Source: Elysia marginata (lineage: Eukaryota; Mollusca; Gastropoda; Plakobranchidae). Taken from it: a DNA stretch of 39,911 bases. Position 1 is the first letter of the stretch, and each line of letters begins with the position of its first letter. Below the pieces are notes generated by a model. The model was not told the origin of the DNA. It searched no databases and was given only the letters and a program-made list of their open reading frames with translations. Shown one piece after another: positions 24,101-32,451 of this stretch. Made by a program: the position numbers and the translations under genes. The stretch lies in contig BMAT01009181.1 of the NCBI GenBank assembly GCA_019649035.1, positions 14,156-54,066 of the forward strand. Reading direction: 5' to 3'.

Positions 24101-27100
24101 TCAACATTGACTTTCCCATACATCTACTCAACCGTTTGGGGGGGGGGGTAGAGAAGGAAGGATGCTGGACAATTATTACATGATTACTTCCCCTGATAGT
24201 AAATATTGCAAAATTACTTCCAACTGATGGTATTTGTAGTAACAGAGAAGAAAACAAATTACAATTTGACTTTTTTGAGTATTATGTTCAGAGGTAAATG
24301 TATACTATAGCTTGGTATTGCATTGGTCAACAGTAGCAGTTTGATTGTGAACTGCAAGACTTTGTCAGAACTAGTAAGTGATACAGAAGTGAAAACGTTA
24401 CATGGTGTAGATGTGTCTCAAAAAAGAAAGGGGAGATAGATCTAGGCCTAATCTTACAAAGACTAAGCGTTACATTAACATATGTAGGCGATTTACTTTA
24501 GAGATGAGCGGGCAGGAGATGGTAAAAGCCTTGTGCTTATTGAGCATTGGAAGAAAGGTTAGGAGGGGATGGATGAGTAATTTGCCTGAAAATGGGCTGT
24601 GGTTTGTGGGTCATGTGGCAGACTGGCACTTCGTTTGTAGGCTAGGTCCACCAGTCCGCTAGCCCATCCCTGATCATGGGTTTACTTTTTACCTCGAGGC
24701 AGTGACTTCAACCCTTTATTAGACTTATGGATGTGATGAGAATGTGTGAATTGTTATGTAATGGGATAGTGGGGGCAAGGTAACACGGCAATACAAAGGT
24801 TGTGCGTAATGGAGAGCTTGTGTTACCTCTCAGTCTCATTGTAACACCACCACTTCACTCTTTATTACATGAGGAAAGTAAAGATTGACTTATCGAGAAA
24901 AATTTATTGAATACAAAGGGAAGTGGGGCAGGGATATAAGGATCTACTTGACAGTGGTGACTTTTGATTCGACACTGACTTATCAGTTTCTTGTTTGCAG
25001 AAAAGCTATTACCAAGGGGAATATTCTCAGAAATTAACATTCACTCAAGCAAAAATCGACCTAAGCAAAGTCGACTCAAGTGAAGTTTACTGTGTTTCTT
25101 TTTTACTCTGGATTGAAATGCTATGGGATATACAAAAGCTGTAGTTAGAAAAATTTCAACCTCTCATACTCTAGTTAACCCCTTCACTACCTATACGCTG
25201 AGTCTCTCTCGAGTGAGACTCGAGGTATATATATTTCTTGTTTTATAAGTATCATGAACGGTAAAAGTGACATAAGCATGAGAAACACGTGCCAATGGTA
25301 AGGGATATAAACTATTTCCTTGCTAAAACTCGGATACTGTGATTTATTTTGTGTAATCTTTTTTTTTAATTTTCAATGGTAGGAGCAGACAAATTCATCG
25401 TCAGTGAAGCGGGTTATTGGGAACAAAATGCATTTTAAGGAAATTTTATTATCTTTATATATAAAAAAATCTAATTTTTATCTGATGCACTCTTGTTGCC
25501 TCAAAAATAGAGATGTGGATGTTTGTATATATTTGCTATTTTCCAGTTAAAAGAATTTTTTTGTTAAGACCTCTCAGTGTCATCAAGCTCAAACAACTGA
25601 GGTTGGAACCACTGTATGAGACTGTCAATAAGATGAGGCTTTCAAATCACCTTTTAGGCACAGATGTGATCAAGTTGCCCCAAATCAGTTTATTTATAAC
25701 CTTAAATTTATCAACATAATATACAAGTATGTTATTGAACTGTCATGAACTGGTGGTAAACTTCACAATCCACATAACAATCATGATGAAGTCCCGTATT
25801 TAGATAAATGTCTGTGAGGAAACATTGCAATACTACAACGGTTTTTTTTAATTACTACTCTAATGCAGGCATTTGAGCTTGATATTACCAGGGACTTGCA
25901 AGCTTATGAAATTGAGTACCATGTAATCGGTGAAGAACTAGCAACAATGGAATCAACCCAGAATCAGCCACATCTTCTACCACACAGCAACCGCAACAAC
26001 CCGCTTCACCCCAGCCACCCACATCATCCACTTCATCATCATAGCTTGAGCAAAGGGCCATCTCCCCTGCCTGCCATGGAAAGACCTTCTCGGTTCCTCA
26101 ATCGCCGTCGCTCATCTATTGACTTTGAGCTTATGTATCGTATGGAGCATCAGAACAGGGCTCTCAAGTTGCAGAACTCGGAGTTGGTAGAAAAGCTGCA
26201 GGTGATGTTTTGTGATGAATCACTTGGTCATTTCTCTCTTTTTTTTTCGTCTTTATTTTTAATATAAAAGTTGGCCCACAAAGAAAGCTGCTTACAGTCA
26301 GTGAATTTTGTCGCCCATGCACAATGCTTTAGAATCAAGGGAATGTGTTGTTTTCGTGATCTTTCTTTTTTTTTTTTTTGTAAAAGCAGAGAATTGTGTA
26401 TATTGCAATGAATGAGAGATAAAGGGAGGAATTAAAGATGTCAGAGAAGCACAATGAGAATAATGAAATGAAGATGAAGGGAAAACTTAACAGAAGGAAG
26501 AGTAAAATGTGAGACTCAAATGAGGCACAAGTCAGAAATTTGACTCTAAGATTTTTTTGCATCTTCTTGCTTTGCCTTCAGTTTAGGAATATCAGTTAAT
26601 TTTTTTTGCATTATTTCTATATCAATTTTATAACTGTGATAATAGAAAAAATGTTGGTATTATGCAAGCTTTAGCTTGAAAAAAGGGTGGGTGACACATG
26701 GTGGCCTTGCCAAGATGTCCATTTAATAGAGGCCAACGAAATTACAGTTGTATTGAAGTCTTGTCGCTTTGGAAAATGAAATTATAGTTTGGATATTCAT
26801 TTAATGCCCTGACTTAATGTTTCCTGACTTCTTGAGGAGCCAGTAATAGCAAATCCTTATGAATGATGTTTTGTGTTTGAAAGAAAAGTGAAGTTGAACA
26901 AAACAGGATATTGATGTTTATTTTGTTAGGATTCTTTTTTGTGTTTTTAGAGTAAATTATTTAATGTCTATATAAAACAAGACGCCATCTTACAATGAAA
27001 GTTTATTGTTCAAAGCACTCATTTAAGAGTGCTTGTCTATTTCAACTTAAAAGAAAGCAGTAAACACAGTCAAAAAAAAATATTTTTGGGAGGAGGGGGG

Positions 27101-27863
27101 GGGATGAATGTCTTTTTTTTTTCTAGACAATGACAATGCAAAAATATCTATCAAAGTTTGTTTCTATTTTCAATGCCAATGAGGCCTTTCTAAATTTGAA
27201 GCATACTTTTAGAATTCATAGCCTTTTCAATTTTTCCTCATACAGCATGCCCAGTCACAGCAGCGGACGTCCGAGCTGGCAATTCATGCCAACAAGATTG
27301 AGCAGGACAAGCTTAAGTCCCACATCCGCACACTGGAGATTGAGAGGGCTGCTTTGCTCACCACGGTGGCTACCATGAAGCGACTTTTGCCCAACGATGC
27401 ATTGGCACGTCTTAATCTAAACCTCAATCTGAGCCACTTTCCAGCTGCCGCGGCAGAAAACATTGCTCTGTCACCTTCATCTACAGCCTCGCCTCAGGAA
27501 CCACTTGCTGTCACCTCAGCAATTGTTTCGGACAGTGACCAAGAAAAAAGTATGTGTGAAGACGGAACGTCAACAGCTTCTATGTTCTGTAGTGATGTCA
27601 CCAACAGTCAACAGAACTCGGTTGGTGCAGACAGGTCAAGCTCACCAGTTGCAGCTGTGAAATCTATACCAGCCAAGCGAACCCCACATATACATCAGCC
27701 GATCGTAAAAAGGGATAAAAATTTGAAAGGAGAAGCTCACCTTAACGAAGGCTTGAGAACCTCTTCGGTTAAAGCAGAGACAAAAAGTATATCCCCAAGC
27801 AGTAGTGGGGCTACCTTGTCTGCCTCCAATGGCTCTCCTCCGTCGGCTTCCCACACCTCTTAA
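11038..27863 (+). CDS. TBC1D4-like: TBC1D1/TBC1D4-type Rab GTPase-activating protein, 3' part (10 exons, 5' end missing)
   Basis: The joined exons 11038-11222, 11964-12077, 15290-15583, 16648-16848, 20090-20241, 21177-21269, 21634-21793, 22894-23063, 25869-26201 and 27246-27863 give one frame of 772 residues with a stop at 27861. Numbering from the first whole codon, the TBC domain spans about 198-430. It starts at [11 protein letters not shown] and contains the Arg finger (R266 in D-L-G-R-T-F-P) and the Gln finger (Q303 in V-G-Y-C-Q-G). Family-specific features include the linker [10 protein letters not shown], the [10 protein letters not shown] helix before the TBC domain, and the terminal coiled coil ending in K-R-L-L-P-N-D-A-L. 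Vertebrate relatives stimulate GTP hydrolysis by Rab8/10/14 and gate GLUT4 vesicle traffic under Akt and AMPK control. The substrate here is not shown. Invertebrates usually have one gene for both vertebrate paralogues, so I cannot choose between TBC1D1 and TBC1D4. The N-terminal PTB-domain exons are absent from the recognisable part. Confidence 0.93.
11223..11963 (+). other. Intron between exons 1 and 2
   Basis: GT-AG intron, phase 1. It contains a (TC)n microsatellite. Nothing else is recognisable. Confidence 0.8.
11700..11825. repeat. (TC)n compound microsatellite in intron
   Basis: TC, TCTG and C-run units. It lies about 140 bases before the 3' splice site of exon 2. The open frames across it are Ser/Leu artefacts. 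Confidence 0.9.
11964..12077 (+). CDS. TBC1D4-like: Exon 2: pre-TBC helix
   Basis: The exon begins after TAGCAG with two bases that complete a Glu codon from exon 1, and ends in phase 1 before GTGAGT. It encodes residues 63-99, ending [20 protein letters not shown] and E-N-H-T-V-R. This is the highly conserved amphipathic helix just upstream of the TBC domain in TBC1D1 and TBC1D4, which makes it one of the strongest markers of the family. Confidence 0.92.
12147..12201. repeat. (ATA)n microsatellite in intron
   Basis: About 17 ATA/AAT units with one GAT interruption, starting 70 bases after the exon 2 donor site. Confidence 0.93.
13172..13216 (+). CDS. TBC1D4-like: Candidate 45-nt cassette exon
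   Basis: The segment is preceded by a strong pyrimidine tract ending CTCATCTCTAG and followed by the donor-like GTAAGA. It is 45 nt long, starts with two bases and ends with one, so it fits between exons 2 and 3 without changing the frame. Spliced in, it replaces R-A-R by R-E, then [14 protein letters not shown], then A-R, adding 15 aromatic-rich residues between the pre-TBC helix and the T-P-C-L-K-E block. No stop occurs. Skipping it gives a normal family sequence, so it would be an alternative exon. Two good splice sites, the right phase and open frame support it, but a chance match is possible. Confidence 0.5.
15290..15583 (+). CDS. TBC1D4-like: Exon 3: pre-TBC region with acidic insert
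   Basis: The exon starts after TTCTCAG with two bases completing an Ala codon and ends in phase 1 before GTGAGT. It encodes residues 101-197. [12 protein letters not shown] and W-E-E-M-L-S match the conserved family block before the TBC domain. A strongly acidic stretch follows (residues about 144-169, mostly Glu and Asp). The exon then returns to the family pattern with R-V-K-I, L-L-E-Y-V-K-K, leading into the G-V-P-R start of the TBC domain in exon 4. The acidic stretch has no counterpart in the vertebrate proteins as I know them and is probably a flexible loop. Confidence 0.9.
15584..16647 (+). other. Intron between exons 3 and 4
   Basis: Phase-1 GT-AG intron of 1,064 bp. About half of it is a foldback element at 15630-16150. 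The rest is T-rich. Confidence 0.75.
15630..16150. mobile_element. Foldback/MITE-like element with nested inverted repeats
   Basis: The left end (GGTTTCTAAATGGATAACTC and on to about 15683) matches the reverse complement of the right end (about 16104-16148) over roughly 45 bases with few differences. Shorter copies of the same words recur inside in both orientations (about 15857-15901, 15948-16012, 16029-16060), so the interior can also fold. No open frame is present. This is a non-autonomous element or a cluster of several. The family is unknown and no target duplication is obvious. Confidence 0.65.
16648..16848 (+). CDS. TBC1D4-like: Exon 4: start of TBC domain
   Basis: The first two bases complete the Gly of [14 protein letters not shown], the diagnostic first TBC motif. 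The exon encodes residues 199-264 and ends A-I-L-I-D-L plus the first base of a Gly codon before GTATAG. The middle (about residues 218-243: [10 protein letters not shown] and [12 protein letters not shown]) is an acidic then Ser/Gly-rich loop, longer than in the vertebrate proteins. [10 protein letters not shown] then resumes the conserved pattern. The correct frame differs from the longest open frame in this stretch. Confidence 0.92.
17635..19223 (+). mobile_element. Mariner transposon remnant, interrupted by a LINE
   Basis: The ends are inverted repeats: GGGTGAGTCAAAAAGTAATG at 17638 and, at 19199-19220, its near-perfect inverse (one mismatch). Both ends are flanked by TA, the mariner target site. 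A transposase remnant starts at the ATG at 17771 (Q-R-A-V-I-E-F-L). It resumes near 17991 with [13 protein letters not shown] and, after the LINE, continues with L-K-K-L-R and [12 protein letters not shown]. Without the inserted LINE and one target copy the element is about 930 bp, well under the usual ~1.3 kb, so an internal part around the first catalytic Asp is deleted. The second Asp is replaced (H-Y-Y-A-R-T), and stops and frameshifts are present. It is inactive. Confidence 0.9.
18096..18747 (-). mobile_element. 5'-truncated LINE inserted in the mariner
   Basis: The minus strand gives an open frame from about 18745 to a stop at 18106, with [37 protein letters not shown] and R-G-R-P motifs. 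These match the C-terminal half of the element at 2690-3580. A 9-bp target duplication, TCTTATATT, flanks it (18087-18095 and 18748-18756). Its 3' end is a short TTAACTAACTAACT repeat. The RT active site is missing because of 5' truncation. The frame is still uninterrupted, so this copy looks younger than the one at 2690. Confidence 0.9.
20090..20241 (+). CDS. TBC1D4-like: Exon 5: catalytic core of TBC domain
   Basis: The exon starts after GTGCAG with two bases completing Gly 265 and ends in phase 0 before GTGAGT. It encodes residues 266-315. R266 (codon 20092-20094) in R-T-F-P-S-H-P-Y-F is the arginine finger, and Q303 (codon 20203-20205) in V-G-Y-C-Q-G-L-S-F is the glutamine finger of the dual-finger TBC mechanism. 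L-G-A-G-Q-L and L-K-A-Y-S-L-L-D lie between them as in the family. Both catalytic residues are intact, so an active GAP is expected. Confidence 0.96.
20242..21176 (+). other. Intron between exons 5 and 6
   Basis: Phase-0 GT-AG intron of 935 bp. I see no repeat or exon in it. Confidence 0.8.
21177..21269 (+). CDS. TBC1D4-like: Exon 6: TBC domain
   Basis: The exon starts after TTGCCTAG and ends before GTAAGC, both in phase 0. It encodes 31 residues (316-346): [16 protein letters not shown] and R-R-Q-F-K-P-N-M. They match the conserved helix following the glutamine-finger segment in TBC1D1/TBC1D4. Confidence 0.95.
21270..21633 (+). other. Intron between exons 6 and 7
   Basis: The shortest intron, 364 bp, phase 0. 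It contains a strong pyrimidine tract at about 21495-21551 ending CACAG, which resembles a second 3' splice site 82 bases before exon 7. Confidence 0.8.
21634..21793 (+). CDS. TBC1D4-like: Exon 7: TBC domain
   Basis: The exon starts after CTTTTCAG in phase 0 and ends with one base of a split Asp codon before GTGAGA. It encodes residues 347-399, including [23 protein letters not shown] and L-G-F-V-A-R-V-F. The A-P-W-F-L-T-x-F block is one of the most conserved TBC motifs. No residue expected to be invariant appears altered. Confidence 0.96.
21794..22893 (+). other. Intron between exons 7 and 8
   Basis: Phase-1 GT-AG intron of 1.1 kb, AT-rich with many T and A runs. There is no recognisable element. 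Confidence 0.8.
22894..23063 (+). CDS. TBC1D4-like: Exon 8: end of TBC domain
   Basis: The exon starts after TGTTTCAG with two bases completing Asp 400 and ends in phase 0 before GTGAGT. It encodes residues 401-456: [24 protein letters not shown] and F-L-K-T-T-L-P-E-M. This is the last helical part of the TBC domain and the start of the conserved extension. Confidence 0.95.
23737..24052. mobile_element. TTAA-flanked MITE-like element, 316 bp
   Basis: The element starts TTAACTCTTTAACCATG (23737-23753) and ends with its inverse (24036-24052), which reads TTAACTCTATAACAATG on the other strand, with two differences. TTAA at both ends is the piggyBac target site. The right part holds short palindromes, ACGCTGTCAGCGT and GGACG-N7-CGTCC (near 23970 and 24016). 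No frame could code for a transposase, so it is non-autonomous. Confidence 0.5.
25175..25417. mobile_element. Second TTAA-type MITE-like element, 243 bp
   Basis: The left end reads TTAACCCCTTCACTACC. The right end reads on the other strand ATAACCCGCTTCACTGACG, giving a diverged terminal repeat of about 17 bases, with the right TTAA mutated to TTAT. A hairpin GAGTCTC-N8-GAGACTC lies near 25200. The terminal CCC after TTAA suits a piggyBac-like origin. It has no coding capacity. Confidence 0.45.
25869..26201 (+). CDS. TBC1D4-like: Exon 9: post-TBC segment and start of coiled coil
   Basis: The exon starts after TAATGCAG and ends before GTGATG, both phase 0. It encodes residues 457-567. It opens [19 protein letters not shown], a family signature after the TBC domain. 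A His/Pro/Asn-rich low-complexity stretch follows (about residues 490-520). Next comes [11 protein letters not shown], a basophilic kinase-type motif with the first Ser at residue 538 (codon 26112-26114). The exon closes with the coiled-coil start [13 protein letters not shown]. Confidence 0.93.
26202..27245 (+). other. Intron between exons 9 and 10
   Basis: Phase-0 GT-AG intron of 1,044 bp. It contains a poly(T) run near 26367 and a G-rich run near 27090. No other exon is evident. Confidence 0.8.
27246..27863 (+). CDS. TBC1D4-like: Exon 10: C-terminal coiled coil, tail and stop
   Basis: The exon starts after CATACAG in phase 0 and ends at the TAA at 27861-27863. It encodes residues 568-772. 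The first ~50 residues continue the coiled coil ([18 protein letters not shown]) and align without gaps to the vertebrate C-terminus up to R-L-L-P-N-D-A-L. Beyond this, where vertebrate proteins soon end, about 145 further residues form a Ser/Thr/Pro-rich, basic and probably disordered tail ending in S-H-T-S. The correct frame differs from an overlapping open frame that enters from the intron. Confidence 0.93.
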   Translation, partial: HAQSQQRTSELAIHANKIEQDKLKSHIRTLEIERAALLTTVATMKRLLPNDALARLNLNLNLSHFPAAAAENIALSPSSTASPQEPLAVTSAIVSDSDQEKSMCEDGTSTASMFCSDVTNSQQNSVGADRSSSPVAAVKSIPAKRTPHIHQPIVKRDKNLKGEAHLNEGLRTSSVKAETKSISPSSSGATLSASNGSPPSASHTS

Positions 27864-28495
27864 CATTCCTAGTCATTTGGCAGATAGCAGTGGCTTTCAT
27901 AAAACTGCTGTTTTGTCTTGTTCTACCTTGTCAAAAAGCTCAAAACATACAACATAAGTATTTGATGACATTTCAAACAACAACGACTTTGATGAATAAA
28001 CACAATCATTGGATAAGTACCATGAAATGAGGATTTTCTCATGTTCACAGTATAGGATGTAGTATGGAAACTTGTTGCATTAAGTGTGATAGGGTGTATT
28101 CATAGACTTTAATCATTTCACCTCCAAATCTTGTCAGCCTTTGAGTTCATGAAACTTTCAAGCATGGTTGTGTTTTATGTGGTCTAAGCTGAAATGTTTC
28201 TTAAAACTGACTTTGAAACTTTAGATCTGTCTGTAATAGAAGTTGTTTCAATGAAAGAATAGCTTTAGGCAGTTGTACTGCTTTTGAAGTTCAGAAGTTG
28301 GGTATTTTGGGCATTATCAGACAAGTTTTCTGTCTTAATACAGCTGCATGATCACTGCAATGTTTGTATTCTGATATCTTATTTGAGCTCTATGTTTCTG
28401 TGCACATGTATGTAAGGTTTGTTGTGCATAGTTTCGTCAAATATTTTGACATAAAATAGCTGTTTAAACCCAGTTTTCTATTGACATTTTCCCAC

Positions 28496-28501
28496 AATAA
28501 A
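28496..28501 (+). terminator. Candidate polyadenylation signal AATAAA
   Basis: Canonical hexamer about 630 bases after the stop codon, followed by a T-rich stretch. A second hexamer lies 45 bases further on. Confidence 0.4.
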
Positions 28502-28540
28502 CCTGTATTATTTTGTTAAATGATAATATCCCAGGAGTTA

Positions 28541-28546
28541 AATAAA
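28541..28546 (+). terminator. Candidate polyadenylation signal AATAAA
   Basis: Canonical hexamer followed within 20-60 bases by GT-rich sequence (GGATGTGATATG, then TTGGTTGTG), which fits a cleavage-stimulation element. Confidence 0.45.
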
Positions 28547-28560
28547 AGGATGTGATATGA

Positions 28561-31500
28561 AATTGATTTTCAGAGGGGTGCCTTTCTTGGTTGTGATCTA
28601 ATCAAATCATTATTCTTTCTATATTGGTCCACCCCCATCTCTTTTTTAATAGGCATTTTTTGTATTTTAGAACTTTGTGAAACACAACTCTGGAAAAAAA
28701 AAAGTTAGAAATATGTCAAGACAATATCATTAGAAGAACCTACACATTTATCAGATTTTGAAAACTTATTACTTTTTGATAGGATTGATTTATCTCGAAG
28801 CACATAAAAAGGCAATGATAGCTTTTGTTAATGGTATATTCTGCCTGCTTTTAAATAAATGACTGCCAACGTTTTTCACCTAATATATAGCGAGGTTTTT
28901 ACAAACAACCTGCGTAACATACATTGTGCTGTGAAACTTCTCCATCGAACTTACCAAAACCTAAGCTGTTGTGTGTAAAGAAATTAAGTTTGAAAAACTT
29001 CATTTTGCAAGTTTTTTTTTTTACTTAATGAGGCTGATGACACAAAAATTAGTGTAACTGAAGCAGAGCTGTTGAAAAATTTTTGTCCATTTTAGTAGAC
29101 AATAAACACTTCATGGAAATGTTACAGTGGTTATCTTTGATTAATTTGGTATCCATTTTCAGAGGTTTTTCTTATTGTATTGTGATGTATTTCTGAATAT
29201 GGATTGAAGCAAAAATAATTCAGTTCGCCTCAGGCTTGTTGTACCCTAGTGAAATAAGAAGAGATCAACTCTAAACACATAGTCGTGGTTTGTAACTTTG
29301 ATTTAAGATCTGATGCCCATTTCAGTTTTTCTGGCCTGGATTGTCATCTTTGGCACAAGGTTGTGTGTAGGTTTGTCTTAATTTTTTAGCCTGAATAGCT
29401 GCACAGTCTGGTTATTGAATATTTTATTGTTTTGATTGAGTGAAGCAAAAGCTAAAACTACCAACCCATTCTTTAAGTGGTTTTATATATATTGAAAAGT
29501 TTTATTGACTATACATAACTTTCATATACATATGGAAAGTTTAAGTTTGCATTTAATATTGACAGCTGTTCTTTTGGTCACTTTACAATTTTGTTGAGTT
29601 AAGGAGTTAAGCGAAACCATTAAGAAAAATAAAAACACATTAAGTGTTTTGCCATTGTTGATTACTCTGTATCTGTGATACCTCAGAATAAGGTGCATTT
29701 TTGTTCCATTTGGTCAGTTGAGCTGAAATTTTTGACAAATCTGTTTGAGGTGTTACCTTATCAGGGATAATTGTGTTTTCATTGCTTTTGTTGGAGATAC
29801 GTTTCTACGTTGCAAGCAACAGAACCAAAACCTTTTTATTCAAGTCTCACTCACGGGTAGATAATTTATTTTAGGAATTGTTTGTGAGTTGTAGGTTTTT
29901 GCTGTTATCTTCATCACATTTAAAGTTTCCAAGTCTGATCAGTATTGAAAATGTTGAAAAAAAATGTTTGTTAGATAAATCTCCTAGATGAGCCAAACAG
30001 TTTTTTTTTTAATGTTCAAATTAGTGTTGCTCTTAAACTTTTTAGTTTATTCAGGATAATGTGTCATTGGAGGTTAGTAAGAGGACATGGAAGAATGAAT
30101 CATAAAGCAAAAGAGACATGGAAGATTTAATCATAAAGTACTAGATTTTTCCTAGATGCATTTTAAATGTAAAGGGTTGTTTTTTTTGTTTTTTTTTTGT
30201 TTTTTTTTAAGGAAGACTACCAATTTGTGGTCTCAAACTGCTACTGCATGTCATCTACCATTTTGGATACACTATTGTTTATGTACATTTTTTTACCGGA
30301 ACTCGTCAGGCATGTTCTTATACACTCAATGCCTGTTGTACTAAATCTAACTATATATGCCAATCATGACAGGGATCAAATAAGTGATAGATTATTTTAT
30401 ATCAAAATATATAATACTCTAATAAAGCTGTGTGCTTTAAAGGAATGGTGAAAAAATAGTAGGTCATTATGTCTACAAATTGAAGCTTTTTTACTCTACC
30501 TGGTTGATTGCATGTGCAATCAACTTTTCATTTAAGGAATTTTACCTGTTAAAACTGTGTTTCAATGTGACAATTCTCATATTTATTTTATGTTGTGTTT
30601 CAGGAATATTTTTTTAGGATTCTACAACCATGTATTTCATTTTAAGTTTGAAATTGTTCAATGACTTGAAGGTTAAAGAAATCTTGTCCTGACTTTTAAT
30701 CTGCACGTGAGCATTATTTATTTCTAAATTGAACTTTTTCCTTAACTGAATGAGAATTGGATTGGTAAAACTTAATTGTGGTTATTTCATAAAAAGAAAG
30801 TGTACTGCGTCTGATTAATCAATACATTTCTGACAATCTCATATGATTTCTACTGTTTTATCTAATGTAGTATCAAAAGATCCATGGTTTTTTTTTATTT
30901 GCTCTAACTTGAAATAGTTCATAATTGAAATATTTATTCTTAAAGAAATTGTTCACAATATTCTAAGTCAGTCTTAAGACTTGCTGTGCAGGACATTTGT
31001 CTCTAGGTTGAGTATTATTTTTTTGACAATTATTTTTTATCCCTGTGAGTAAATTATACCATGGACTATTTTTCAAAACAAATTGTAATCATTTCTGCCT
31101 TGAGTTTTTGTTCTCTTATGCTTGATCTCAGCATAAAAGTTTTTCTTTTAATTGATAAAATCTTTGTTTAAATGTAAGATAACTTTTTTTTTATTTAATG
31201 CATATTCATGACTAAAAGTTACTGTGTGTGGTAGCGTAATAAAATGCTAATCAACACATATGAGGACATGTAATGTGTGATTAGTGTCCATAAAGAAGTT
31301 TCATACAGATATGAATCAAACAGGTTTTACAGAATCTTTCACTGAAACATTTTGATGAGCTGACAGATTGTAAAGTTATAAAATCTCATATTTTTGCCCT
31401 TTTTCTAAGTGTTATAAAAATGGCTTATAATGTGTTATATTGTAAAACCCTTCATAAATGAAGAGACCAGGGTTAACAGTTTTATGTCGGAAATTTGACT

Positions 31501-32359
31501 GATTGAGTTTGATTCACCATCTTCAATGTTTTTCTTGCATTCATGCTTCTCCACAATATATTTGGCTTCATAGTCGAGTGATAAGAATTCATAATTTGTT
31601 ATAGTTCAGACTTAAAAGACTCAATTTGAAATAAGTGTGGGCCACACGTCCCCTTAAGACTCAGGTTGGCTCACATTTGAGAACCAAGAGATTCATTGAG
31701 CCAGTTATTTCACACTATTGGTTGTTAGCGATCCATGTCATCACAATTCTGTGTGTTGTGAAGGTTCGGGGACATTTTTTATTTGTTTATTCCGCTCTTG
31801 GTGTGTTATCTTTACGATACGTTAAACACATGGACGGGCACCTATACTTTTTAGAGAGAAAGTGAAGGCTCCAGAACAGATATATCTCCCTACAAGTACA
31901 TATGAGTAGAATGTTAGAAATTTTTATTTTAGACAAAACGCTTTATGAAAATAGGTTGACTCCTCTTTGTCTCTAAATTTCAAATCAAAATGAGTTTTAA
32001 TTCCTTTCCACAAAAGGTTGACAGTGTCATGCACTTTTTTAACATTTGAAGCTCAGGAAAATGTATTGTTCAAAATATCAGTGCCTTTTAACATGAAAAC
32101 TGGGACATCCAAGTCATTTGACTGGTTGTGAGGCAGATTTTAGGAAGCATGTCACATTTCAACTTTATATAGAGGGAGGGCTTCATAAGCTCTGCTCGAG
32201 TAGAATCTTTAATCTCCTTCTACTGGCTGTCTCATTTGCTTTTTATATCAGCTATGGCCAGTGATGTGACAGTAGTATCACAGTTCATGCTGGAACAGTA
32301 TCTTCATATGAAAAAGGCCTATAGCATTACATGAGAATTAGGCTGAACTTTTTGTTTAT
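28561..32359. other. Long AT-rich stretch: extended 3' UTR or intergenic
   Basis: There is no exon, RNA gene or clear repeat over 3.8 kb. Several further AATAAA words occur (29101, 30421 and others). The short frames at 30156-30451 and 31635-31865 lack domains. Confidence 0.45.
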
Positions 32360-32411
32360 TTTTGTTTGTGTTTCTATCACCATAGGTTTGTTTGTGTTTC
32401 TATCACCATAG
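32360..32411. repeat. 26-bp tandem duplication
   Basis: Two copies of a 26-base unit ending GTTTCTATCACCATAG lie head to tail and differ only in their first base, so the duplication is recent. Confidence 0.9.
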
Positions 32412-32451
32412 TTGTGCTCGCGTGCTATACATAATTTATATTGCTGTAGTA

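Larger units (their letters stand above)
23064..25868 (+). other. Intron between exons 8 and 9
   Basis: Phase-0 GT-AG intron of 2.8 kb. It contains two TTAA-flanked, MITE-like elements (23737-24052 and 25175-25417). The remainder is unassigned. Confidence 0.75.
27864..28560 (+). other. 3' UTR of the TBC1D4-like gene (end estimated)
   Basis: AT-rich sequence with stops in all frames follows the stop codon. The end is placed after the AATAAA at 28541 as the simplest choice. AATAAA also occurs earlier at 27995 and later at 29101 and beyond, so shorter or much longer UTRs are possible. Confidence 0.5.

Noticed and set aside
27130..27378. 82-codon frame entering exon 10 from the intron
   Set aside because: It is in the wrong frame relative to the conserved coiled coil. 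A splice at 27245/27246 in phase 0 gives the family sequence.
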